Made by a program: the position numbers and the translations under genes. Under the pieces are notes generated by a model that worked only from the letters and a program-made list of their open reading frames with translations, made no database searches and was not told the origin of the DNA. A stretch of DNA of 64,000 nucleotides from Yamadazyma tenuis. Taxonomy: Eukaryota > Ascomycota > Pichiomycetes > Serinales > Debaryomycetaceae. The stretch is from the NCBI RefSeq assembly GCF_029203305.1, contig NC_089465.1:434001-498000 (forward strand), given 5' to 3'. Below are positions 19,238 to 28,527 of the stretch, one piece after another (within the stretch, counting starts at the first letter, position 1; the number at the start of each line of letters is the position of its first letter).

Positions 19238-19868
19238 CTTCACAGGTGGTTGGGATACGGTAGGATTCAACAACAAACTAAAGGAGATATATTTGGACCT
19301 CGTTTAATGCTGATGGATGTTTTGTTTTCCAAAAACCGGGGCAATTCCCTCGCACTGGTCGCACATGAAATCTGCACAAAGGGCTCTACATAGATTTCAG
19401 TGCTTTTGAAATCCTCCACAATTCCTACTACAACCACCTAAAATCAAGATAATTTTACAATTGTATGCCACTGAAATGGACCTATCATAGCCATGGTAGA
19501 AAAGGCTATAATGGTGAGTAGTTAGCTAAAATCAATCTAGTTTGCACCTAAATAGGAACCAAATACAACATTCACTTGGCACCAGAGTGTCGGCAAACAA
19601 CAGAGGAAGGAGATAAGTATCTTGATAATAGTGGGGATTTGGGAAATAAAATGGAAAAAGCATCAAAAGCAAAGAAACCCAATAATCAATAATTCAAATT
19701 ATATTTATTTTGATTAGAGTGTTGGTCTCATCATGATATTTATAATAAAAAGTAACCCTATATTGTAGTTCTTTATTACAAGCTCACCAGGTGGAAAATC
19801 CTCTTGTGAAAATTTGTGTAGTCAATCTATTCTTACAGTTGTGTTTGTGATGGTTGGAATCCTCTCAT
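19238..19868. other. Intergenic region, ATG37 promoter and RPL12 3' side
   Basis: About 630 bp, AT-rich, without a convincing open frame. I see no tRNA fold, snoRNA box pair or repeat. It should contain the ATG37 promoter on the left and the RPL12 3' UTR on the right. Confidence 0.6.
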
Positions 19869-20366
19869 TTAGTTTTCTGGAACGTCAATTTCACCAGCAT
19901 CGATGGCTTCAATGATATCGTGAGGGTTCTTACCTTCAACACGGCAACCAACAGATTGAGCAGTACCCAAGATTTCCTTGGAAACAGAGGCCAAGTTCTT
20001 ACCGAAAGACTTTTCCTTCATGGTTCTGGCAATTTCAAAGATTTCTTCCAATGGAATGTTACCAGAGTGCTTGACATTCTTAACCTTCTTTCTGTCTCTT
20101 GGGGCTTCCTTCAAGGCGGTGATCACCAAAGAGGAGGCAGATGGGACAACAGAGGCGGTAGCTTGTCTGTTTTGAATCTTTAATTGAACAGTGACCTTGA
20201 TACCTTTGAATTCCTTAGTGGCCTTGGCGATATCTTCACCAACCTTCTTTGGAGACAAACCTAAAGGACCGATCTTTGGGGCCAAAGCGGAGGAGGCTCC
20301 GATTTCACCACCGACGGCTCTCAAGTAAAGGTACTTAACTTCATTAGGGTCGAATTTTGGAGGCAT
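19869..20366 (-). CDS. RPL12: 60S ribosomal protein L12 (uL11)
   Basis: RPL12 forms the base of the ribosomal stalk at the GTPase centre. The 165 residues match the yeast protein exactly in length. The opening [21 protein letters not shown], the N-terminal [17 protein letters not shown] and the C-terminal rRNA-binding [13 protein letters not shown] are diagnostic. There is no intron, as in S. cerevisiae. Codon use is strongly biased and CTG-free. The promoter contains a GC palindrome at 20500-20513. Confidence 0.98.
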   Translation of the reverse strand: MPPKFDPNEVKYLYLRAVGGEIGASSALAPKIGPLGLSPKKVGEDIAKATKEFKGIKVTVQLKIQNRQATASVVPSASSLVITALKEAPRDRKKVKNVKHSGNIPLEEIFEIARTMKEKSFGKNLASVSKEILGTAQSVGCRVEGKNPHDIIEAIDAGEIDVPEN

Positions 20367-20499
20367 CTTGAATTAGTTTGTAATATGAAGAGATTGGAAA
20401 TTTTTTTATTCGCAATGAAAATTTACTGTTCGCACGGGAAACAAATATTACACAAAAGGCCGCGATGATGGGGGGCTCACAGTCACAAAAGTAAACACT

Positions 20500-20513
20500 A
20501 GGGCGCGCGCCCT
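20500..20513. promoter_or_regulatory. 14-bp GC palindrome in the RPL12 promoter
   Basis: AGGGCGCGCGCCCT is a perfect palindrome 134-147 bp upstream of the RPL12 ATG, in otherwise AT-rich DNA. Its CTAGGGC edge resembles the TTAGGGY half-site bound by Tbf1 in Candida ribosomal-protein promoters. Identity of the binding protein is a guess. Confidence 0.4.
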
Positions 20514-20586
20514 TCCTCCTCCTGTGCCTTCCTCCTATGGCTGCAAATGCCGCAAATGCTGCTACTAACGGGTATCTGTATTCAAA

Positions 20587-21903
20587 TTATAAAGTCCCAC
20601 CAGGGATATCATCTCCAATTCTGGAGTCTTCGTACATCTCGTTGGAGTTTGTGTCGGCGGTTTTGGTATCGGCCAACTGTCTTAACATAATGGCTGGGTG
20701 CTTACCAAGCTCCTGAAGCTCTTTGAAGATAGGAACCGGTTTTTCGGCCAACTTCAATATCCGTTCCTTGTCACCATAACAAATAACTAATACATACTTG
20801 GACCAGTCACCCCGAGGAATGTGATGTCTTTTCATGGCTTGTTGAAGAATCTTGAGACATGAGTCTTCGGAAGATGCTCTCAATTGTTTCAACGGCTCAT
20901 TGTTTGCAACAGGAGGTTGTTGTTGAAGCTGTTGTGGTGGGGGTTGCAGCTGTGGATGCGTGCTGGTGAGTGTTGGTACCGATGGCGTGGATGCAGAGCT
21001 GGTCAGAGCCGAGTGTTTTCGAAGGGTCTTGGGGATGTTTAGTATTGATGTAGATGCAGCATTGGTGGACTTACTCTCCACGAGCCGGGGCCGTGGTGTG
21101 CTCAGTTTCGCTTGTTCCACGGGGTGGCCCACAGCACCTCCCGACAGGGCGATTTTGCCAGTTCCAAGCGACAAAAGAGAGCCGGAAGAAAAACGATTGG
21201 ATTGCGTGGGACTGGGGATGGGATTGGAATTTCGGTTCGAGTTCAGTTGGCTATTGTTCAAGAACCCGGCGTCCTGGAACGTCTCGATCAATGTGTTGCT
21301 GTTGGTGGAATGGTTACTTGAAATGGAGTAGGTGGGGGAATCCAAGTTCTGACCCACGGGACCAGGGTCTAGAGTTGGGGTGGGAAGCGGTTTGGAGTCT
21401 TTCAAAAGGCGGATCACCGGGATCAAGTCACTCTTCAACCTCGTGAAGTTCTCATTGAGCTTTTTGATGTCCTGTTCGGTCGTAGGCGAAGAGGTAGCTG
21501 ATCGGTGCTGTTGGACTGTCACTGCTAGTTTTTTTATCATATCTTTCATCAATATACTCGACAAAGTCAAACACTCAAAATTGACATAGTTGTTGTTGAT
21601 GTTGATGTTGCTGAGTCGGTAATCAGGGTCATTATACGACTTGGGGGGGTTCTTCTCGTAGTGGGCATTTGTGAGTTCGGTGATTTTATTTTTGATCAAG
21701 AGCCTAGTCGACAACTTTTCTATTCCAAGCTCCTTGAGGTGCTCGGTGGTGATGAAAGGCAATAAGGATCCCTCAATGTTGTTTTCCAAAAAGTACTCTC
21801 CGATAGTGTTGGAGTCATCGGCGCTTACGGAATTGATGTAGATGGACACCTGGGCTGGATCCCATTGTAGAAACGAGTCATTGGAGGAGTGGAGCACAGA
21901 CAT
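20587..21903 (-). CDS. STE50: MAPK-pathway adaptor with SAM and RA domains
   Basis: Ste50 links Cdc42/Opy2 to the MAPKKK Ste11 in mating, filamentation and osmostress signalling. It has 438 residues (S. cerevisiae 346). The N-terminal SAM domain (about 12-78: QWDPAQVSIYI, GSLLPFITTEHLKELGI, RLLIKNKITEL) binds Ste11. The C-terminal RA domain (about 345-410) contains LKILQQAMKRHHI, YVLVICYGDKERIL and HPAIMLRQL. The long linker is Ser/Asn/Pro/Gln-rich and probably phosphorylated and disordered. The ATG at 21903 is the first in frame. Confidence 0.92.
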   Translation of the reverse strand: MSVLHSSNDSFLQWDPAQVSIYINSVSADDSNTIGEYFLENNIEGSLLPFITTEHLKELGIEKLSTRLLIKNKITELTNAHYEKNPPKSYNDPDYRLSNININNNYVNFECLTLSSILMKDMIKKLAVTVQQHRSATSSPTTEQDIKKLNENFTRLKSDLIPVIRLLKDSKPLPTPTLDPGPVGQNLDSPTYSISSNHSTNSNTLIETFQDAGFLNNSQLNSNRNSNPIPSPTQSNRFSSGSLLSLGTGKIALSGGAVGHPVEQAKLSTPRPRLVESKSTNAASTSILNIPKTLRKHSALTSSASTPSVPTLTSTHPQLQPPPQQLQQQPPVANNEPLKQLRASSEDSCLKILQQAMKRHHIPRGDWSKYVLVICYGDKERILKLAEKPVPIFKELQELGKHPAIMLRQLADTKTADTNSNEMYEDSRIGDDIPGGTL

Positions 21904-22135
21904 TAGATGATGGACGAGGTATATTTTTCGGGGCGGTGGATCGTGGGGTTGATTGTTCTGTCTGTCTCGTGGATTGTGGTGGTTTGACGTAAAGCAAAGG
22001 AGTCTCCTATTTGGTGGATTCTGTTATCAACCTAATTCCACACAGCGGCGGCGCGGTGCGCGCAACACCTCGATCTAGAAGCTATCCCTAGCAAACTGGT
22101 AAATTTCCAACTGCTACAAAAATACTACCTGTACC

Positions 22136-23044
22136 ATGCCAATAGTTGGAACCGTTCATCTGTACGCATTCAACAAAGTGGCATTTGAGTTCAATGGACA
22201 CAATCCCTCGCATTCCGCCAAAAACGTCCTTCTCTTTATCGGTGGCCTCACCAACGGTTTATTAGGGGTGCATTACCTTCCTAAACTTGCAGAAAAAGTC
22301 AACACCGTTGACCATGATGGTGACTGGGTATTAGTTCAAGGGATTTTGTCGTCCGCCTGGAGCGGATGGGGCCAGAGCTCGTTGAAAACAGATAACGAAG
22401 AAATCGGTCAAATTGTATCATATTTGAGATCTGAAAACGGCGGGAACAGACAAAAGATCGTGTTAATGGGCCATTCCACCGGGTGTCAGGACACTTTACG
22501 GTACTTGTGTGACTTTTCTTACAGTAAGGAGTTTGACGAGTCGATGGAAATAGATGGAGGTATTCTTCAGGCTCCGGTATCTGATAGAGAAGCCATACAA
22601 GAATGGTATGGTTCCGAGTACCTTGAAAAATTGGTGAAGGAGTGTTATGACGAGTACATTTCCAAAGGGTTGCAAGAACAGACTTTACCAGTGAAGTTCA
22701 GCAAGGTCGCGTTCGACACTCCCATCACTGCTTATAGGTTCTACTCGTTATACCTGAGGTATGGAGATGATGATTTCTTCTCCTCGTACATCGACGATGA
22801 AGGGTTTGCAAAGACTTTTGGCAAGGTGAAAAAGCCCTTGTTGGCATTATATGGGTCCAAAGATCCATGTGCACCCAAGGATCTCGACATACAAGCTTTG
22901 GTGTCTCGGTGGCAGAAGGTAACGAATCCAAAGGTTTGGAGTCCTTTAAGCAAAGTGTTGGTGGGGGCAAACCATGAGGTGGAAGATCCAGATGCATGTT
23001 TAGAATTGATAGAGACGGTGTCCAAGTTCATTAGTTCTTTGTGA
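22136..23044 (+). CDS. Alpha/beta hydrolase of the DUF1749 family
   Basis: A 302-residue serine-hydrolase-fold protein. VLLFIGGLTNGLLGVHYL near the start forms the oxyanion region, GHSTGCQD carries the nucleophile Ser in a G-H-S-T-G elbow, a late SKDPCAP supplies the acid, and NHEVEDP supplies the His. This arrangement is typical of the DUF1749 family, which includes the fungal siderophore esterase SidJ, but the substrate in yeasts is unknown. No signal peptide is visible, so it is probably cytosolic. It is divergent from STE50 with a GC-rich 230-bp gap. Confidence 0.82.
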   Translation: MPIVGTVHLYAFNKVAFEFNGHNPSHSAKNVLLFIGGLTNGLLGVHYLPKLAEKVNTVDHDGDWVLVQGILSSAWSGWGQSSLKTDNEEIGQIVSYLRSENGGNRQKIVLMGHSTGCQDTLRYLCDFSYSKEFDESMEIDGGILQAPVSDREAIQEWYGSEYLEKLVKECYDEYISKGLQEQTLPVKFSKVAFDTPITAYRFYSLYLRYGDDDFFSSYIDDEGFAKTFGKVKKPLLALYGSKDPCAPKDLDIQALVSRWQKVTNPKVWSPLSKVLVGANHEVEDPDACLELIETVSKFISSL

Positions 23045-23172
23045 AAATACTTAGTACGTCTACAATTACTGTCTGGGTCAAAATCTCTTATTCCAATCAC
23101 CTTATGTTGAAAATATACCGTCTGATTATTTAATATACAACGACACTAGTATCCAATATATGATATACTCTA

Positions 23173-25869
23173 TCACGAGTCTTGATCGTCCAGGAACTTC
23201 TTTATTGTCTCGATCAATCCCGTGTAGTACTCATTTAGACTTATGTCATCTGTTAATAATGAAGAATAAGACCGTTGCTGTGACTGGCCCTTGCTTCCAA
23301 ATAGCTTAGCCAAGAACCCTTTCGGTTCGTTAATACTAATCCCCTCAAGTTTTGATTCTATGTCCTCAGCAGGATTCAATCGGGCCAATAAGAATCTTGA
23401 CTGTGAATGGTTCTTCTGGGTAATCACATATTTAGGTTGCAACCGTCTGTCTCCAAGGGTTTTGATAAATGTCATCACCTCTTCAATGGAATCGTGGTTG
23501 TCGTCAATTAAGTGCAAATTACTGGAATGGTGTAACCTCAATGACAAATCGTTCTTGTAGATGATAATACTGAAAACTGAGTCCATGACGATGAAACAAT
23601 CTGGAGGAGCACTCAACACATTCTGGGCATCCAAGCTGATTTCAGATATGTTCCCTTCAAAGAGCAGGTACATCTTCGGTTTAATCATTGTCAACGAGAT
23701 ATCACTTTCCACATTCATAAACCAATGGTGGTAGAATGCTGTTTCATCTGGCAGCGAATTGAAAATTCGGATCAACTGAGGATTTCTCCTCAAGTAATAC
23801 GTCAAAGAAGGTAGTTCTTTAAAGTTCTCATTGATCGTATACTTTTGAACGATATCATCGAGAAGATTCAGGTATGGATTGCTTCCTGATAAATATGCTT
23901 GGTTGAGGGAGATGCCCCCAAAATAGTGAAGTAGCCTGATCAACACTTTATCAATACTCCCTATAACGCTATCAAACTCCTCAAACCCTAAAATGCTGTC
24001 TATCTTGTCCAAAATCAACCTGGTGAAGATGACAATAAAGGCAAACTGGTCAAAACTTTCAAGTAGCTTTTCCTCTTTGATAATTGAGCTCTTGGTGTTT
24101 ACCAATTTATAAGTGTTGTTGCTCATTTTGACTTTATTTGCAGCCAAATAATATAATGTGGTCTTTTTTGTGATGTTTGTAACTCTTAATTTCCAAACGT
24201 TTTCAATCGGATCCAAGTATTTAAGCTGGAACTGTATAAACATTTCCTTAATACCACCTTCACTCAAGCTTGTTGTTGATCCCACAGTCTCGGGGTCAAA
24301 TATTATTGCACACGAATTGTGGGGTGTCAACTCGTTGAAACACCACCGATTCGTAAAGTTCTTCTTCTTGGAACTCGAGTCAAAACTACTCAAGTGATCA
24401 GAGATCTTTTCATGGTGTAAAGTATAATACTTCTCTGCCTGGTAAGAAGAAGGAAGACAATGACCTGGCCCTATTAATCGAGAAACCTTCAATCCGGGAG
24501 ACGTTCTGACTGTTAGCGTCGAATTGTACACCTTGGAAGCTCTAAAAGAGTTCATCAATTCGGTGTGGAATTGCCTATTATCAAATGAATCAAATAAATA
24601 TATGCTTCCCATGGTGTGCAGTGATAAGTCTTTCATCTCATAGATTCCTACTTGGTCCAAAGATCCTGAATACAAATCAAATGACCATTTTGGCTGATTT
24701 ATATCCAATTCAAATTCAGACTCCTTTTTTGAAGACTTAGAAATACAGGAATGTGCAGCTTCAAACGAAAGGCCACTACCAACAAGTGCTAAAGTTTTAT
24801 AGAATTTCAGAGAAGGAACAAACTCTGCAACGTTCAAGTTGGCGATATCGTGATGACTTCGTAGGTTCTTACTATGGGAAGTGTCGATGATGTTCCCAGG
24901 AAAACTGGTACAAGGCCCACCCGCAAACAATATGACTTTCCCAATAAATCCTTTATATGAAGCCCTCGAGAGCACTACAGACACCGTGTATAACGCCAAC
25001 CCTGTTGCTCTGGGAGGTTTGTATGAGTCTGTGAATTTGGGCTTGATGGACTTGATATAGTTTGAGACTACCGCTTTGTTTGAGTTGGTCAACTGAACAA
25101 GAAACAGACGTTCGATTAAATCGCATGCCTTTAACCCCCAGCCCAATGTCAGATTCGCCAAGCCCAATTTTCCCAAGACTTTCCCTATGGCAGTAGGGTT
25201 GAATAACAGGACTTTTTTCCGTTTCACAGACTGATCTAGTTCATTGTTTGTGCCTAGAACATCGTCATCTGTGATAGCGACAGTTGCTCCTTCAAGTGGT
25301 TTGTGGAGGTATACATTCTCATCATACGAAACAATTGCCACATAAGCTCCATTTGGAAGGCTCTCTATTGCTTCACAAACGGACTTTTTCATACTAGTAA
25401 AGGAAGTTTGTTGCTTGTCGATCTCATCCACATGTTGATAACCATCGATGACAAACACATAGTTTGGATGGTATTCTGAAGCAATAGCAACATCGTTAGG
25501 CAACTTGTAATCAATTGTTGAAGAAGACTGTCGAAGCTCAACCGGCCACAGCTCTGAACTACTTGATTCTGGTAACACATACGCTTCCGGTAAGTAACTC
25601 TTGCCCTCACAATAAGGACACCACCACATCTTGTTTGCTCTATCGATCTTCACGAACGGATTGATGACACACTCACAGGCATCACATTTGATGGCATGTT
25701 CATCGGTGGATGGGATAGCAAGAAGGTTGTGAGATCTTTTATGAAGAGGGGTGTATAGGCATCCGATTGGGGACAGAAGCTGTTTAGCTTCTAGTCTAGT
25801 CGATGGGAACACATTCCAGTTGAACTGGACTCCATCAGCGATGTACGATGTTGTGTACTCTTGTTTCAT
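23173..25869 (-). CDS. NEL1: SEC23-family GTPase-activating protein, NEL1-like
   Basis: Sec23 paralogue. VQFNWNVFPSTRLEA and IGCLYTPL match the Sec23 N-terminus, followed by a four-Cys zinc finger (Cys62, 65, 84, 87). Trunk, beta-sheet, helical and gelsolin-like regions follow in the usual order. It is too divergent to be the essential Sec23 itself, which keeps much closer identity in yeasts. Nel1, the Sec23-like Sar1 GAP of S. cerevisiae (YHR035W), is the best candidate. At 898 residues it is longer than both Sec23 (768) and yeast Nel1 (about 630), so the symbol is tentative. The C-terminus has a late insertion (PKGFLAKLFGSKGQSQQRS). Confidence 0.75.
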   Translation of the reverse strand: MKQEYTTSYIADGVQFNWNVFPSTRLEAKQLLSPIGCLYTPLHKRSHNLLAIPSTDEHAIKCDACECVINPFVKIDRANKMWWCPYCEGKSYLPEAYVLPESSSSELWPVELRQSSSTIDYKLPNDVAIASEYHPNYVFVIDGYQHVDEIDKQQTSFTSMKKSVCEAIESLPNGAYVAIVSYDENVYLHKPLEGATVAITDDDVLGTNNELDQSVKRKKVLLFNPTAIGKVLGKLGLANLTLGWGLKACDLIERLFLVQLTNSNKAVVSNYIKSIKPKFTDSYKPPRATGLALYTVSVVLSRASYKGFIGKVILFAGGPCTSFPGNIIDTSHSKNLRSHHDIANLNVAEFVPSLKFYKTLALVGSGLSFEAAHSCISKSSKKESEFELDINQPKWSFDLYSGSLDQVGIYEMKDLSLHTMGSIYLFDSFDNRQFHTELMNSFRASKVYNSTLTVRTSPGLKVSRLIGPGHCLPSSYQAEKYYTLHHEKISDHLSSFDSSSKKKNFTNRWCFNELTPHNSCAIIFDPETVGSTTSLSEGGIKEMFIQFQLKYLDPIENVWKLRVTNITKKTTLYYLAANKVKMSNNTYKLVNTKSSIIKEEKLLESFDQFAFIVIFTRLILDKIDSILGFEEFDSVIGSIDKVLIRLLHYFGGISLNQAYLSGSNPYLNLLDDIVQKYTINENFKELPSLTYYLRRNPQLIRIFNSLPDETAFYHHWFMNVESDISLTMIKPKMYLLFEGNISEISLDAQNVLSAPPDCFIVMDSVFSIIIYKNDLSLRLHHSSNLHLIDDNHDSIEEVMTFIKTLGDRRLQPKYVITQKNHSQSRFLLARLNPAEDIESKLEGISINEPKGFLAKLFGSKGQSQQRSYSSLLTDDISLNEYYTGLIETIKKFLDDQDS

Positions 25870-26525
25870 TATTGAATATTAACTTTGAGCTTATTTTTCT
25901 GGAGCTTATCGCATCTCAATTGCGGATTTGTCCATTATCAGATATTGCAACAACTTCAAAATGTCAAATATAGAATAGCCTATCGGGCTTCAGAATAAGT
26001 AAGGGTGTTTGCAAATTTCAAGGAATTGGTGAGGTCTTCGGAAAGAGATAGGTCGATTTCACAGTTTGTAGACAACTGGATCACTTTGAGCCGCAATGCA
26101 AAGTAGTACCCCTTTGAACCTGGTAACAACAGGAGATTAACGGACATATCAACTACGGGTGGGAAGGTGGCACCATAACCACGTTCAATTCTTGAGGTAG
26201 TTGTGGAAAATTGCGCCAATATTACGAAACATCATACCTCTAAAAGCGAAATCACATCACCATGGGCATCAGAGAGGGGCTTACCATTAACGTTACAAAC
26301 CACAAACCTTGATTGGCTTCTCTTTTAGTATATCTATCGCAGAATGTTATTGTATTAGACTAAGTATATTAGGTTTATACTTCCGTTTCTGGAAATATAC
26401 CGCTTGTGATTATTGATATCAGAAGAATATTTCTGTGGTGGCTGCGAAAGGGAAGCACCACAGTTAGAAAAAGGGATCACTTATAAGTACGCATTGATCT
26501 GACCCTCTAATAACCCCAGTATAAT
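25870..26525. other. Intergenic region between NEL1 and the dioxygenase
   Basis: 656 bp shared by two divergent genes. The right part is the dioxygenase promoter, with an inverted repeat at 26433-26463 and a TTATAAG element near 26480. The left part holds a minus-strand open stretch of 79 codons (25980-26219) that lacks an early ATG. I do not call it a gene. Confidence 0.6.
26433..26463. promoter_or_regulatory. Inverted repeat with Met31/Met32-type cores
   Basis: CTGTGGTG (26433-26440) and CACCACAG (26456-26463) form a perfect 8-bp inverted repeat with a 15-bp spacer, 63-93 bp upstream of the dioxygenase ATG. Each arm holds CTGTGG, the core bound by the sulfur regulators Met31/Met32 (AAACTGTGG). 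Sulfur-starvation control of the gene is inferred. Confidence 0.55.
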
Positions 26526-27638
26526 ATGTCGTCAGCAGCTGCCGCCGTAAGGAAATTCCAAATCCAAAACAACCATATCACTTTGAGTGAAGAAGAAATT
26601 GCCAAAAGCAACTTCAAAGATTTTATTCCATCGTGGGAACAGAACAAAACTTACCCACCATTGGAATTTTTCCAACACCATGATAGAGGTACATTTGCGG
26701 ACCCAGAATTACCTAACTTATTACCAAAGGATGGCGACTATACGAAGAAAAGTATTACGCCTAAATTGGGAACTGAAATTGACGGTGTTCAGTTATCTCA
26801 ATTGACCGATGAAGGTAAAGACGAATTAGCACTTTTGGTGGCTCAAAGAGGGTTATTGGTGTTCAGAAACCAGGACTTCACCGATCACGGTCCCAAGTTT
26901 GCAGTGGAATTTGGTAAGTACTATGGACCACTTCATATCCACCCAGTTTCCGGTGCCCCAATCGGGTACCCTGAGTTACACATTGCCTATAGAAACAAGG
27001 ACTACGCCAACCAGGGGAACTACTTTAAAAACAAAACCAATAGTATTGCTTGGCACACAGATGTTAGCTACGAGTTGCAACCTCCTGGAATCACTTTTTT
27101 CAGCGTGTTAGAAGGTCCTGAGTCTGGTGGTGATACTGCTTTTGCTGACACCATCGAAGCGTATGAGAGATTGTCTCCCGAATTCAAAGGAATTTTGGAT
27201 GGCTTATATGTGGAACACTCCTCAGTAGAACAGGCTAGCTTTGTAGAAAACTCAGGGCCAATCAAGTCAAGAAGAGATCCGGTTAAGAATATTCACCCAC
27301 TTATTAGAGTTCATCCTGTTACCGGAAAGAAGATTTTGTATGTCAATCCTCAATTCTCGAGAAGAATTATTGGATTCAAAGAAGAGGAGTCAAAGGCCTT
27401 GTTAGCTTTCCTTTACGACCATATCGCTAACTCCCATGACTTGCAGGCCCGTGCCCACTATGAAGCAAACACTGTTGTGATCTGGGACAACAGAAGAGTT
27501 GTTCACACTGCCGTTAACGACTGGGATGACACCGATGCAACCCGTATTGCAGTAAGGATCACCCCTCAGGCCGAGAGACCCATTGCAGATCTCAAGGACT
27601 TGAACAAAGAAGACAAAAACAGACTTGCTGATGCTTGA
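26526..27638 (+). CDS. TauD/TfdA-family alpha-ketoglutarate-dependent sulfonate dioxygenase
   Basis: Fe(II)/2-oxoglutarate dioxygenase that probably releases sulfite from sulfonates, like S. cerevisiae Jlp1, with taurine-type substrates most likely. It has 370 residues. Iron ligands are His177 and Asp179 in WHTDVSYE and His327 in VVHTAV; Arg340 or Arg344 should bind 2-oxoglutarate. GGDTAFADT and PVTGKKILYVN are family hallmarks. There is no signal peptide. Fungi often carry several paralogues, so I do not assign a symbol. Close homologues also act on 2,4-D-like or sulfate-ester substrates. Confidence 0.9.
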   Translation: MSSAAAAVRKFQIQNNHITLSEEEIAKSNFKDFIPSWEQNKTYPPLEFFQHHDRGTFADPELPNLLPKDGDYTKKSITPKLGTEIDGVQLSQLTDEGKDELALLVAQRGLLVFRNQDFTDHGPKFAVEFGKYYGPLHIHPVSGAPIGYPELHIAYRNKDYANQGNYFKNKTNSIAWHTDVSYELQPPGITFFSVLEGPESGGDTAFADTIEAYERLSPEFKGILDGLYVEHSSVEQASFVENSGPIKSRRDPVKNIHPLIRVHPVTGKKILYVNPQFSRRIIGFKEEESKALLAFLYDHIANSHDLQARAHYEANTVVIWDNRRVVHTAVNDWDDTDATRIAVRITPQAERPIADLKDLNKEDKNRLADA

Positions 27639-27737
27639 ACTCTTTTCGATCTATTAAGTGTATACTGGTATATTTTTAAATCCATCGTTCAATGAGTAGC
27701 CTTTTTTGCATCTTTTCGCACCCGAATTTTTTTGCGT

Positions 27738-27758
27738 CTCATCTTTTTTCATCTCATC
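27738..27758 (-). promoter_or_regulatory. Two PAC motifs of LOC1
   Basis: CTCATC (complement of the PAC core GATGAG) occurs at 27738-27743 and 27753-27758, 14-34 bp upstream of the LOC1 ATG. PAC marks ribosome-biogenesis genes in yeasts. Confidence 0.55.
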
Positions 27759-27771
27759 TCGATATTCAGCT

Positions 27772-28377
27772 ATGGCAGGAAAACAGACAAAGACCGCTAA
27801 AAGAGCCAACTCCCAGAACAAGACTAGAAGTGTGGAATCTGAGGTCACGACAGATTCTCATGCCAGAAACCTCTTGGAGTCTCAGCCCAAGTTAACCCCC
27901 AAATCTGTTAAAAGACAGTTATCCAAGCAGGCTATCAAGAAGCAACAAGCAAAAATAAGGCTTTACGGTGCTAAAAATGGGAAAGAGTACAACGAGAGTC
28001 AATTGAAAATACCTTTGTTGAACAAGGCTGTCATGCCTGGTGTTAAAGTCAAGTCAGGAAAAAAAGGAAAGAAGTTTGTTGATGAAAAGAACCCCAATGT
28101 CCTCAACTTATTAGTCAAGACCATCAATGACAAATACGACAAAGTTAATGAAAGTAAATTGGAGAAGGCTAGAAGATTGGAAGAAATCAGAGAGTTGAAG
28201 AGAAAGGAAATGGACAAGAAAGAGCAAGAAAAGAAAAGTAAGTTGGAGAACAAAAAAAATGAGATCAAGAGTAAGGCTAATGTTGCCAGAGCTAACAGAA
28301 GAAAGAACGCCAAGATCTCCGCCGAGAACGAAGATTCTGCTCTGTCGACCAAGAAGAAGAGTGTTTCCTTTGCCTAA
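27772..28377 (+). CDS. LOC1: 60S ribosome biogenesis and mRNA-localisation protein
   Basis: Loc1 is a nucleolar RNA-binding protein needed for 60S assembly and, in S. cerevisiae, for ASH1 mRNA localisation. The ATG at 27772 gives 201 residues, close to yeast Loc1 (204). [46 protein letters not shown] and the C-terminal KKKSVSFA match it nearly residue by residue. The protein is very basic, with a long charged helix (about 120-180). An upstream ATG at 27692 is in another frame and lies above the PAC sites, so it is probably not transcribed. Confidence 0.96.
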   Translation: MAGKQTKTAKRANSQNKTRSVESEVTTDSHARNLLESQPKLTPKSVKRQLSKQAIKKQQAKIRLYGAKNGKEYNESQLKIPLLNKAVMPGVKVKSGKKGKKFVDEKNPNVLNLLVKTINDKYDKVNESKLEKARRLEEIRELKRKEMDKKEQEKKSKLENKKNEIKSKANVARANRRKNAKISAENEDSALSTKKKSVSFA

Positions 28378-28527
28378 TCCCAGGAATCCGAATTCCAGTC
28401 ACGAAACTTAATCTGTACATTATACATTCAGCATAAATTAGACCAATAAATAACGTAAATAATGTAAAGCTGCGTACAAGACATAAGGAAATTGGTCCAC
28501 GATTTATTTACAAGAGGGACAGTAGAA

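Noticed and set aside
27692..27895. 67-codon ATG frame overlapping the LOC1 start
   Set aside because: It lies in another frame, its ATG is upstream of the PAC motifs and so probably outside the transcript, and its translation looks random.
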